Origin: Cyanoderma ruficeps
Lineage: Eukaryota > Chordata > Aves > Passeriformes > Timaliidae
Reading direction: 5' to 3'
Assembly: GCA_008694505.1 (NCBI GenBank)
Contig: VZDJ01007755.1
Span: 13,101,100 to 13,165,099 of the forward strand
DNA: 64,000 nt
A program made the translations under genes and the position numbers. The stretch's first letter is position 1. Each line of letters starts with the position of its first letter. Below are positions 9,301 through 20,700 of the stretch, piece by piece. The notes under the pieces are model-generated. The model was not told the origin of the DNA. It worked only from the letters and a program-made list of their open reading frames with translations, and made no database searches.

Positions 9301-12300
9301 TGCTGCTTATCTGGGACAGAATCTGTTGTGTTATTGGGCTTTTTTTTTCCCCAGTCTCTTTCTCCTCCTTCACCCTATTTGTAATCTTTGGTTAATGGTG
9401 GTAAATAAAAAAGACTGAATGACAGAGTTTTGCTTAAATTAAGAGATAACAAGATTGAAAATCCCATGCTAATTTTAATTTTTCTTATTTGTCAAGACTA
9501 ACAAAATCTCTCTGGTCCAATACAAGTGTAATCAACTGTATCAAACCTGCAGAGAATCAAAGTCCTATTTGAAACAAGTATCACAGTCAGTTTGTAAAGA
9601 ATATGCATCTGTTTTCCTTTAGTTTAATTAGTAATTCCTGGTTTAATCTATATTGCTTTATTAAAATAAGAAAGAGTTCATTTGTGAGTGTCCTTGAAGC
9701 TGTAAAACAGAATTACTGAGATCCTGCAGAAGAGACGTTTTTAGCAATCCACATACTTCTGCTTATAATCTGGATAGTCTAGGCACAAAGCAATTAAAAG
9801 GAAAAATGGTGTCTGCCTCAAAATCTTTGTTCAGAAACACAAATTAGTTTTAGTTTGAGCAAAGTGTGGATGGAGCTGGAATGGTGCTTTCCCTAAGAGG
9901 TTCTGCCCTAGAGTGTCAGATGTTAACCATCCAGAACAGCTGGGGAACTGGAAAAAAGAGCTCACTTGAAAAGGCATGCCTGCTACCAGAAGTCAATGGC
10001 ATTTTCTTTATTTTAATTATTAAGTGGTAGCCATTCAATGCAACTGGTCTCACAAGGAAGCCCTTCAGCATTGCTGCTGCACTGGCAGGCAACAGGACAG
10101 TGTGTGATTCAGAGCCTGGAGGAGATTAACACAAGGCAGAGGATGCTCAGCATTCAGCACTGGTAGGAAAACACTGTGATTGCTTCTGAACAGCACTTGT
10201 ATTTCTGTCTGAAATCTGGGGGATTGAATATAACATGGTTCTTTATTCTTAATAGGATGTGGACTGCCAGCATCTGCTGTAAGATGGACAGTGAAGTTAA
10301 AAAGCTGTGCTTTTCCAGTAAAGTTACTACAGTGCCAGCCCGTATTGTGATCCTGATTCTCTTCTTGACTCTCTGAACCTTAGCTGTATATTGTGGCCAG
10401 GTTAAATCTACACTATCTATACAATGATGTTATGAACTCTTAGGACCCTTACTGCAACTGTACTCTCAGATGCAGGAAATATCTCTGGAACATAAGGTCT
10501 CATTTTGGAGTTAAAAAAAAAAAAAGAAGAGAGTTGGGAAATCATTTCAAATACACAGAAGTCTTTTCTTTCATGACTTGTAACCTAGGTCACATGAAAA
10601 CTGTTCTGTGACTGCAACTCTTGAACCACGTGACAAGACCTAGATTTCCAAAAACTTGTGAGAAGCGAGAAGGTCAAAACTAGTTATGGGAGGAACTAAT
10701 ATAGAATCCAAATCACATGTTCTATGCTTTAAACCCTTCCTCAGTACGTGTCTCAGCTCAAGTTATCTCTTCTTGCATATTTTTAGCTAGAGCCATTCTG
10801 GAATAAACCTCTTAATAAAGTCAGCTGCTACTATTCTAACCCCCCCCAGTGCCCCTTAAATACCATTACTCAAATTCAACAGTTGTTACATACATTTGCT
10901 TAATTCCATGAAGTCTGCTTCCAAAGTAAAAACAAGAAAACAAAATGGTAAAAACATAACTACAACAGACATTTGTACAAAATGTAACTTTCCCATATGT
11001 ATCTGCTAGGAAGTGTAACTTCAAAATGTTATTCACCTGACTGGAGTATTTACAGATTGTGTTCCTGGACTTCATTCATATTCTCAGCTGTTTCAACACA
11101 GGGAAATTCAGGCTTCCCCAAAAGAATAAAATTGTAATCGCATATGAAAACTTGGTTCAAACAACTGTCATCGCCCATAGTCTGTGGCATCACTGAAAGC
11201 AACCTTGGTTATGATGCAAGGCAAGAAAAATGCCAAAATCTTGACCTGCAATAAAAGTTGCCATCCCCCAGCAAAATGGTCTTCACTTGCCTAGGATTAA
11301 TCTTTGCAATTTATATTTAAGAAGAAGTGATTAAATTTTCTTGAGTGTACTAACCTAAAAAGTATCAACAGACGTTGCCTAAGAACTACAAGATTTGTCT
11401 CCATGGGTTTGTTGAGAGCAGCATTGCAAACTAAACAAGAAAACAGTTATGCCCCAGAAGTGAGGGCATTTAATAATGGCATTACATTTATCTATTCTTC
11501 TGTAAAATTGTATTTTGTATTACATGTTAAACAGCACTTTGTGAAACATTTGAAATTGGTTCCCTATTAATGAATGGAATGCTTAAGGATGTTATCCTTG
11601 TCTTTGCTTTCCTTGAAAAAAAAAGTCATTTTTCATAAAGTTTCTCTGTTCATTAAAGTACATAAATCCATTTAGGATCATTTATTCCTAGGTTAACACT
11701 CAGCCCTTGGGAGTGAAGTTGTTTGTTTCTTACAGTCTTGTAAACTCTCTTGCTACTTTCCAATGGGGAAAAGTGGTTTTTATTATATAAAAAGAAACCA
11801 TTCAGGTGGACAGAAAGTTATCCTTCTTTACAGCCTTCTTTTTTTTTCTTTTTTTCCCTGCTGCTTTTATGTAAATCATGCTATAAAAAATTCTAATAAA
11901 AGACAATTAAAAACGTACAGTTGACTCATGTCCATTCTTGTGCTTATCATTTTGTGCTTGAATATTCTGCTGCTACTGTAGATTTCTCTTGAGTTATTTA
12001 AAAATCTGATTCAACAAATTGTCGCAATGAAAGTTAAATGTGTGTGCTGACAAAGTTTACAGAGAAGATTTTGTATGTGACTGCTGCTAATAAAGCTCTA
12101 TATCCATTGCATATGAAGATAGGTTAGTCTGAATTACCTACAAAATGCTGGTAAATAAGCTTTTTTTTCTCTTTCTATAGAAAGGAAAGATAATATTGAA
12201 GCTAGAAGGAAAAAATAAGTATAAAAACTAGTCCCTTACAAAGATAAGATGAGCATCTGGGCATATTTTTGCAATTAGTATTTCAGTCATGGATAAGTTT

Positions 12301-13484
12301 CACTTAAATCTAATGGATTTTAGATCAGAATTCATATGCTGTGAACACTGATAGTGTGTCAGAAAACATTTTTCTGTTTGATCAGACCTCCATTCCATCA
12401 GCTCTTCAACTGCTTGCCCAAGGCACCTTGAAAATGGGTCCAGAAGGCCATACAACTTACCCAACAGCAAAGTCCTGCCAGCTTCCATCTTCAGCCTGTT
12501 TAAAAACTTTAACAGTTACATCAGATGCAGGGCTTCCTCTGACTGCATCCAGCACTTTCACCATAAGAGGGCATTTGGAATCAACAGAGCCATGGGAGAC
12601 CTTGGGGAAAGGAGGAGAAGTTGTATAGGAACTGTTCACCAAGCCTGCAAAAATCTTCTCCCAAAGAAAAGATGTATTCTAATTGTAGCATTACCATTCA
12701 CTTAAAAGTAAGTTCTCTGACAAATGCTATTCAAAGCTGATTTCCAAACATCTATTTCTTAAGCAGAGTATCTTAGAACTTTATACTGGTAACTTTATTA
12801 CACACACACAGATTGCTTGATCGATATTTGGAGTTGCTCTAAATGGCTCTAGGAAAATGGTAAAATGTTACACCTTTCTAATGAGATCACAAATATGAAA
12901 ATAGTAAATTCTTGTAAGTGCAAAGTATGTTAACTAGGGAAACGAACAAAGAAATACATATGACATTCTAAGGCTGAAAGAATATCCCTCTCTTAGGCTT
13001 CATTACACTATACAGAATCCTTAGTCATACCTCAAAAATGGTTTTTAGTGCTTTAGAGAAGCACTTGTTTGGTGAAGCTGTCTCTTTATTGAGAATATCG
13101 GATGTGAGTCATGAACACATAGAAACAAAGGGAAAAAAACTCACACCACCCAGATCCCTTATCCTTCCATCTTCCATAATACCTTAAAATAGATGAATAA
13201 ATGGCAAAAAAAAAAAAAAAANNNNNNNNNNNNNNNNNAAAAAGAAAAAAAAAAAGTTTAAAGAATTCTGAAGATGCTACAATAAAAAATCCAGAAATGG
13301 CATTCTGGCAAAGCCCAACGGTTACAGAATTTCATGGATGAGGAGGATGCTAGTCATCCAGAAAATGTAGATTATCATTCTTATAATGATTGAGTTTGAG
13401 TACAAAGAAACTCACCAGTGGTGCAGCTTCAGAGAAAAATACCAGTCCAGCTAAGAAAACAACGAGCACAGACTGAAAGGCCAT
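6193..13484 (-). CDS. TTR: Transthyretin (TTR), complete, four coding exons
   Basis: Exons are 13484-13416, 12600-12461, 8293-8158 and 6300-6193. The coding length is 453 nt, or 150 residues plus stop, the length I recall for avian TTR. Transthyretin is a secreted homotetramer that carries thyroid hormones and binds retinol-binding protein; liver and choroid plexus are its main sites of synthesis. The sequence shows a 20-23 residue signal peptide, the extended avian N-terminus [43 protein letters not shown] and the C-terminal YSTTAVV. Human-numbered hormone-channel residues Met13, Lys15, Leu17, Glu54, Ala108, Ala109, Leu110, Ser117 and Thr119 are all present. Introns are 815, 4167 and 1857 bp with GT-AG ends. 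An upstream in-frame ATG (13598-13596) lies above the TATA box, so the start at 13484 is the right one. Confidence 0.97.
6301..8157 (-). other. TTR: TTR intron 3
   Basis: 1857-bp GT-AG intron. It contains a short (TA)n run near 7598-7615. No gene or repeat family recognised. Confidence 0.8.
8158..8293 (-). CDS. TTR: TTR coding exon 3
   Basis: 136 nt after ATTACAG. It completes Gly and then encodes [20 protein letters not shown] and [20 protein letters not shown], then HEYAD; donor GAT|GTGAGT. The length equals that of mammalian exon 3. Glu54 is kept. Confidence 0.97.
8294..12460 (-). other. TTR: TTR intron 2
   Basis: 4167-bp GT-AG intron, AT-rich. I see homopolymer runs (for example 10513-10524) but no exon, RNA gene or repeat family I can support. 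Confidence 0.8.
12461..12600 (-). CDS. TTR: TTR coding exon 2
   Basis: The acceptor CCCCAAG precedes GTC TCC CAT. The exon encodes [40 protein letters not shown] and WQDFAV, and ends two bases into a Gly codon at GG|GTAAGT. It is 140 nt. Cys10, Met13, Lys15 and Leu17 (human numbering) are present. Confidence 0.97.
12601..13415 (-). other. TTR: TTR intron 1 with an assembly gap
   Basis: 815-bp GT-AG intron. A poly-A tract from about 13206 is interrupted by 17 Ns (13222-13238), marking an unresolved homopolymer in the assembly. Confidence 0.85.
13416..13484 (-). CDS. TTR: TTR coding exon 1
   Basis: This exon has 23 codons encoding the signal peptide, from [20 protein letters not shown] to APL, with donor CTG|GTGAGT. 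It is phase 0 at its end. The ATG is 64 bp below the TATA box. Confidence 0.96.
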
Positions 13485-13541
13485 TCTGCTTGCTGTTAGT
13501 GAGCCTGGATGCCAGCAGCCAGGAGCTGAGGGGATTTGGGA

Positions 13542-13548
13542 TTTTATA
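13542..13548 (-). promoter_or_regulatory. TTR: TATA box of TTR
   Basis: The minus strand reads GGCTATAAAATCCC, 58-64 bp above the ATG. A CCAAT motif in inverted orientation sits immediately upstream (plus 13550-13554). Confidence 0.85.
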
Positions 13549-13580
13549 GCCAATCCACAACAAAACAGTCTGCTTATTGG

Positions 13581-13631
13581 GTGCCCATATGACTCCAAAA
13601 CTGCTGATTCTGATTATTTGCTTAGTAAATA
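13581..13631 (-). promoter_or_regulatory. TTR: Conserved TTR proximal promoter block
   Basis: The minus strand reads TATTTACTAAGCAAATAATC followed by AGAATCAGCAGTTTTGGAGT. From memory this closely matches the mammalian TTR proximal promoter (the AATAATCAGAATCAGCAG stretch), which binds HNF-family factors. TATTTAC (plus 13625-13631) is a FOXA-like core. The second gene has a diverged version. Confidence 0.7.
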
Positions 13632-13702
13632 GCCCAATCCTAGAGTCAGTTCATGAATAGCACTGCCATTGAAGTCAATGGAAAGACTGCAGGATCACTA
13701 GA
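13632..13702. repeat. About 70-bp insertion splitting the TTR proximal promoter, probably an old interspersed repeat
   Basis: The promoter of the second gene runs straight from the FOXA-like core into GAAAATAAGTAAC. In this copy the two parts are separated by about 70 bp containing CCATTGAAGTCAATGGAAAG. That motif resembles old amniote interspersed repeats with TTGAAGTCAATGG-type sequence; I cannot name the family. Confidence 0.45.
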
Positions 13703-13740
13703 GCAAAGAAAATAAGTAACGGACACAAACATGACCCTTG

Positions 13741-16700
13741 CCTGGGGAGATTACACTCATAGAAAGCCCTCCACAAAATGACCTTTGTTTGTCCAGAAAT
13801 CCAACCAGTTCTAGGAGATCTTCTTTATCTTGCCCTCAGGTTGTGCATAGCAATGCCCCAATGCTTTCTCTGCATCTGTCCCATGTTTCTTCTCAGTATA
13901 TTCGGTGCTCTCTGAGGATCAGATCTCACATAGGGATGCAGACTCACTATATGGGTGACAGTTTGTTCACTGGGTAGTTCGAGCAGTGCTGGAATCCCAG
14001 TCAGTCTCCCTGCTTGTTGGAAAGGAGCAATGTCTCTGTTTTGAGAGACAGCTTAGATGGGATCTGACACAATCTGCCACCCACCAGCAGTTTCTAATGA
14101 TTCATCTTGCCTAACCTTCAGGTAGACACTGAGGTCCCCTCTTAGTCACTGGGAAAAGACCTGTACAGGGCTGTTCCCTGGGAAGCTTGCACCATGTACC
14201 CCAGAAGGAGCCAAGGCAGCCAGCAAAAACTAGTAGCTTTTGTTAACATCTGGCTAAGGTACTAGTTGCCAAACCTTCATTATGCTGGGAATGTTATTTT
14301 TACATGTACATTTGTACATTTCTACATTTGTAAGTGTACAAATGTACATTTCAGGTTTTTTTCAGCTGGTTTTGTTCAGCTGCATCACATAAATTGTCTA
14401 TACTGTACCTTGTGGTAGTTGAAGGACAAAGAAACTGCCCTGTTTAGCAGTTCCTTTTCCCCATGCCCTAAACAACCCTGAGTCTACATTTTTCAGGAGC
14501 TGGCACTCATTTTTTACTTATTTCACAGTATTCTAACAAAAAGCAGTTTCCCCCCCTTAACTTGAATAGGATTATGATGAAGGTCTTAGAGAGAAATCAT
14601 GGATGGTATTCTCCAGAGACTTTCATGCCTTCAGGCTGCTTTTTGCAGTTTTTCTCTCTAGACAAAGTTGATTTTTGACAAAAAATCTATAATACAGTAA
14701 TCTCCTGCACTGGGATCAAAGTGCTCTTTGTCCTTACAGCAAAGCAGGCTGATACGTAGGTAACATTCTACACACACTTTGCCTGCACGTAAAAGTCAGT
14801 GCAAGGTGCCCAGTGGTAACAAACCATGCTGCAATCCAATGCCTGTGGGCTGTATCCAGATCTTGGAAAGTTAAATGCTGCTCCTAGATCTGTGCAACAA
14901 CATATTACTTCATTATTTTGTGCTCATTATTTGTGAATATTTCCCTGGAGCAATGAAGCTTTGTATGTCTGGAAGAGAAATTATCTGTATTCTAGGGCAA
15001 GTAGGCTGTCCTGTGTTTTGCTGTCAACTGTTCTGCAAGGAAATAATGGCAAGAAGTTAATTATATTGGCACTTGTCTGCATGAGAAATTGCTCTCCTTT
15101 GGGACAATTATTTTAAAAATAATGATTTTATTTTAGGTTTTCCTGCAAAGTACCAGTTTCTGAAAAATCAGGTCTACAAGAATAGTACATTTCAGCTGTC
15201 TGTATTATTTTGCTTCCCTCTTCTATAACACTGACCTTTTGGCAGCTGCTTCTTAGAGTGAATAATGAGCATGAAAAAAATTCTCACCCCAATATGATCT
15301 TTTTTGCCTTGTCCTTCATTTGCTGTTTTTCTCAACTCTCAACATCCCATACATAACCTAGACAGGGATTCTTTGACTACTAGCAGGGACACCAGTTTGA
15401 GTGGAAACTAGATTTTGTGTGTTTGTGAATCTCCATTCACAGATTTTGCACACAAATAGATTATTTCTATAAGTTCTAAGATACGGGTGGACTCAGTGAG
15501 AAGGTAAAAAAAAAATCTACTGTATCTCTGATCATGAAGCATCTAGAATTTATATAGAATTCTATTAAAATCTATGTGAACCTAATTTAAAATTACTACA
15601 GCCTAGTGAAAGCAAACCCTCCCTCTTCTATTGTCCTCTCAGGTAGATCCTCCCCCTTCTATTGTCAGCCTCAACTTAGTACCACAAAGTGGTAATATTT
15701 TCCATCAAATGTATGTGAAGGCTTAGGGATTTGGAACAGCTGACAGAGAAGGATGGTTCTCCCTTGGTAGGATGATTGTGGGAGGAAAAAGGAGAAAGAG
15801 GATGGGTAACTGCTGAGCATCCAAGGTGCTGATTGACTGTTGTCAATCCAAGATGCTGATTGACTATTGTCTGTCTGTTGTTAAACATTTTCTGTGCAAT
15901 GGGATTCTGAAACTTACATACTGAATAATTTATCCCAGATAAAAAATAAGAGAAAGTGAAATGAAAAGGGGCTGAGCTCTGAGATGTAAGTGAAGCTGGG
16001 AAACTCTGGGCTTTCTGAAGGAGGAGGGAAGCTGCCATGAAGAGCAGGAAAGTAGGCAGCTCCCAGGATACATGCCACAGGAAAATGGTGCAGCACAGAG
16101 CAGTAGCATAAATGCTCTTTTGTAAGAAAAGAGTAAACAGAGTCGCTGAAAACTCAACAGAAAGAGATATTTAGGAATCCCGGTGTGGAAGAAGCTGTAG
16201 GGTTACATAGCTAAAACAGAGACAATATGAGGATATACAGTGCAAGCATCTGGGATCTAGGGGACTCATGAAACTCAGAAGGGTTGCTCACGCAGCATAC
16301 AGGGTTATTAAGAGTGCTGGAGAAGAGAATGGCTCTGGTGTGCCCAGTAACCTCAGCTTTATGGAAGCAAACAACTGTGAGACCCCCAGTTATGGAAAAA
16401 TGTAGATAATCTTCAAATACGTGAATGTTTTGAGGCTTATCTGAATTTTAAATCAATTGAACTTCATCTCTGAAGAATTAGGATTAATGCCTATTTCTAA
16501 TTGAAAGTGTGTTCCCTGTTTGGAAGCATTACAGTGTTCAGGTCAAGAGCAAACATGTCCTGCTAATACTCTTGTTTATGTCAAGGATTTTTCCCACTAT
16601 GCTACAGCATTTTTCTCTCTCTTGTATGTAGTCTCACACACTTAGGCTTGTTTTACATAGATAAGCTCCTTATTCTCTGCTGCATTCCCTTTTATTTGAC

Positions 16701-17679
16701 TCTATTTAGAAAGCCAACTGCTACTACATAACAAAATGCTCAGACAGGCTGGAATACCTGACTTTGACCATAAAAACCTGTAAGCTTCTCCTGTGACATT
16801 GGAATGAAAGGGCCTGATAGATGGTAAGCCATTAAGTAATCTGGATAGAATTCCCTAGTACTGTTCAAAGAATTAATAAATTCCTGGGCTCTGAAAAAAA
16901 TCCTTTCTATAACATAGAGACCTGAATGTGACACCATTTTTCACTTCTCTGGAGTAACATTCCATAGGGACTTATAGGAAAAGACTTGAAGTTTACATCT
17001 CCAAGGAATTCACCTGACTTTTCTGAACTAGAGCCAAGAACTCTATGAGTTTTAGTTCAGGTGTCTGCCAGCTGAGTTGCTGTGGCAGAGCTCTAGCACT
17101 TAAGGAGAGTGCTCAATGCAGTAACTGCCTGAAGCCAGTGAGGAATTTTCTGTTGCTTTCAGTATTTGCTAATTATATAACATTTCCCCTCTCTGCAAAG
17201 TCAGGGATAATGCTTTTCTAATTAATAAATGTGCTCAGGGAGGTTCATGTTTGAGCTTGAATTTCAATTTTAAAGAATGGTATTAAAAATGGTGGCATTT
17301 CAGGTATGCGTGGTGTTTGCATATTTATCAGCCTTGTTCGTTTTCATTTTCACTGAGGAGTATGTCTGTTTTTTGAGTTTTAATAGTCTCTCTCAGATTT
17401 CCATAGGACTAACACTGCCCATTTATTTGGAAGTAAGGAAACACTACTGATCTTATGCAGAAAAATAAGAAAGACTTACTTATTTTGTATCTTAAATCAA
17501 ATCCAGTTACTTCAAATGTCAGGAAGTGGATACTACTGTTAGCAACAATTTTGAAGACAGATGGGTTGGGTTGGTCTTGAGGTATAAAATCACAGGATTT
17601 TTTATAATTTCCAAGGTTGTATCCATGGAGCATCCTGGGACATAGCTCAAAGTCCAAAAAAAAAAAAAAAAAGAAACAT
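13741..17679. other. TTR 5' flank, no gene seen
   Basis: About 4 kb of AT-rich non-coding DNA upstream of TTR. It holds a perfect 14-bp inverted repeat (listed) and simple A runs. None of the short open frames resembles a known protein. Confidence 0.6.
14305..14348. repeat. Perfect 14-bp inverted repeat with 16-bp loop
   Basis: TGTACATTTGTACA at 14305-14318 is the reverse complement of TGTACAAATGTACA at 14335-14348. The arms are themselves near-palindromic (TGTACA units). It lies about 0.8 kb above the TTR start. Function unknown. Confidence 0.85.
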
Positions 17680-17792
17680 GCAAATAGATGATTCTTGCTT
17701 TAGGGCATTTGTAACATATGAATTCATCTGGCACCTGTTCATCTCAGCAGGCTCTGAAGCATTTAAACTCCAAGGTCACTGGGCACTGAACA
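17680..17792. promoter_or_regulatory. TTR: Candidate distal element of TTR (duplicated block)
   Basis: About 4.2 kb upstream of TTR. It matches 5040-5160 upstream of the second gene in ordered short blocks (TTTGTAAC, TGAATTCA, CAGCAGGCTCTG, ACTCCAAGGTCA). Both blocks have the same orientation relative to their genes. A distal TTR enhancer is known in mice; equivalence to it is inference. Confidence 0.45.
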
Positions 17793-20700
17793 TTATTACT
17801 TCATTAGCCACCTCTATAGGTCTTGTGATTTCTCAAAAACAAACCTCTGTTATTCAATTTTAATATGTATCCATGTCTACATATTAATCTATCAGTCTAG
17901 ACAAGTGATTTAAAAAAGACACCCTAATTCAGTTTATGCACAAAGCTAACTGAATATCCCTGTGCCAGCCTTAATATTTCCTGTGTCTGAAAGATGCTGG
18001 AACTTGCTACAAGATCAATGTTTTTAAAGGTCAATCTATTTATTAAAATGATAAGGTGGTTTATATTTTAAATGTATCTTTTGTGCCATTCTTACAGGAA
18101 GACATACACAATAAATCTACAGCATTATGCAAGTGTTTCAATAACAAAAAGAAACCTTAACAGAGGTCACTATTTTCCTAGGGTCCTGTCTAGGCTCTTT
18201 GGGAGTATATTCTATTTTTAAGCAAATTTCCATCAATTATCAATTTGTTCTCAGTGGACTGCAGATATCAAAAGATTAATTAGAGCAGACATGACAATGA
18301 AAATCTTCCTCTAGCAATAACGACCCAAAGAGGTTCTGTAAGGTTAAATTATAATCTTTTCTTAGGTAATATATATTTGCTAAGCTGTTGCAGCTATGCA
18401 CTTTGTTCATCATCTTGCTGTTTAAGACTGTAAAATGCTGAGTCTAGGGGACTTCATTATGGTACCTGAATACAAATAGGTGTGAGGAAATGCCTGTTTT
18501 TCCATCATGCAGGGCCACCTGAGTAGGCTCTTGAAAAGCTTCTGCAAATTTGCACAGGGCCAAATTAGCCACTGGTTAATGTCTTTTGAATTACTCAAGT
18601 CTCTGTTTCGTGGAGATCATTGTAGATAACTGTAGATCACCAGACTCACATGGATGCAGCCTCCATGTGACCTATGGCTGGTGTGCCTGTGAGTGCCACT
18701 CTGTCAAGTGTCCTGGGCCACCCAGATCACATCTCCCTCCTGTCCATCTGTCCCACCTTGTAATAGGATCCCCACCGGCCCTGCAATAAAATCCCCTGGG
18801 CATGTTGTTGAGTAGGAAGTTACCAAGTGACAGTGACAGTTACAGTGACATATTTATGCCTTTCTTTTTTATTTATTTATGCCTGCTTCCTGCCAAAAGC
18901 TCTGAGGAAATGCTGTACTAATCATTTTATCTCATAAACAGAGTTCCTATATCCACCACGGGCTTCACTGAACTTTGGCATCAGCTTCCAAACACATTTA
19001 CCAGTGTCACTGGTCTGACAAAACCAAATGAGTGCCTCATGAAAATGGATCTGAGAGGAAACAACCTTGTATCTTGTAAGGGATAAAAAGAAAAATGTAT
19101 TTCAAAAGGGAAGGGACAGAATGGATCATGACCCTATGTACAATGCATTGATAATTTCTGTCTTTCATTTTTTATGGGGGTTTTTTCCTTTCTTCTTTTT
19201 GTTCTTTTTCAAATTTTAAAGACATGAATAGAGTATAGTACAACATTTCAGGGAGAAAAGCCTAAGGGCTAGACACTTTTGTGAGGTGAAACCAGCAAAA
19301 GAAAAGTGTTAACAGCTATTTTAGACAAGCCATTGGTAGTAGATTTTTTAGCTTTCAGAGCCAATTTGCTACTTCTGCCTGTAGCAGATGTGAAAGCTAG
19401 CTCTGTGATCCAGGTAGGAAACACTTGGTGAAGGCATACTAAACAAAACAGGAGTAGCTTTGAGGTAGTGCTTCTCAGCATGTTACCCATACACTGAGCT
19501 GTACGGACAAAAATGATTCACACACTTTGAAATGCAGTGGGGTAGGTGAGTCAACAGGAGATTAACTGGCTGCTATTCCGTGTTATATTGTAAAGGAAAA
19601 TCTTGCCTCTGTATTCAAATTCACAAACTCTCCAGTGTGCTTTCTTCATGAACTGCTGCGTGCCTTACATAGTGGCAAACACAGATTTCCGCTTAAATGG
19701 ATGGACAAAGGCAACATGTGTATACTTTTCCATGAGTAAGCCTCTGTGGTTATATCACCCTTTACCTACTGCCAGCCAAGCTGGGAGACTGAATTCCAAT
19801 CACTTAACAGATACATGCTCAGGTTTATAGAGTGCAAGCTTGTGAATAGGTCAATGCAACACTTGCTGCAGATAAAAATAGCAATTTCTTTTCTTACTAT
19901 CTCTGAACTCGGTTCAGAACATTTTCAGTACCACAAAAATAAAATAACTAATAACTATGAGCTGAGCCTACAACCTAGCTGTATCTATGACTTTTGTGCC
20001 ACTGTTCTAGATCTACAGTCACAGCTATTGCAGAATCTGCTTTTTGCAGTTGAGGGGGGCACTTTATCCCTGCCCTGTGTAGGCCCCCAAATACCACTGC
20101 TGAGAAACTGTTCAGTCTCTGGACTGTTCACAACTTTTTCTGCATCTGTCAATAATCGTAGCAAAGCAGAGGCTGTTGTGTCTTCAAGACAAACTCAAGC
20201 AGAACAACCACCATCTTATCCAACAGACCTCTATGTCTCATGCAGTTTGTAGTGTCCAGGGGGTGAAACAGTGGCTGGCTTACAGCAGCCAGTTAGGTCT
20301 CTCCTAGAGTTAGGAAAAATGATTATTGCCTGTACTCAGGTCCAAGAGGAAGGAAGTTGGAGCTCCTGTCTCCCAACGGGTTGCTTTACAAACCTGGAGA
20401 CCACATAGTGATTTTAAGCATTTTATAAAAAAAACCTGCTCTGCAAGTGGAGTGCTGGATGAGTATGGAGCAATTGGGGATTATTCCCACCCCTCACTCT
20501 CATGAGGTGTGGAGGTCAAGTATGAACTGTGTTTGCTGTACTGGCCTTCTAACAGTAGTTCCCAGACCACTCCTGCTCCTCATCACCCCAGCCTTCATGC
20601 AGAGCTGACCTGGGAGCCACATCAGATCCCTGGAGGTCAGGTAGCGCCCTCCCTGATTGTAGGGTAGCACTATGGTCCCTTCACTTCTACACATCCCATG

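Noticed and set aside
13485..13598. Upstream in-frame ATG extending TTR exon 1 (MESYGHP...)
   Set aside because: It lies above the TATA box, so it would not be in the mRNA; the signal peptide starts at 13484.
19746..20252. 168-codon plus-strand open frame
   Set aside because: No domain, no splice or promoter context and no compositional sign of coding; likely chance.
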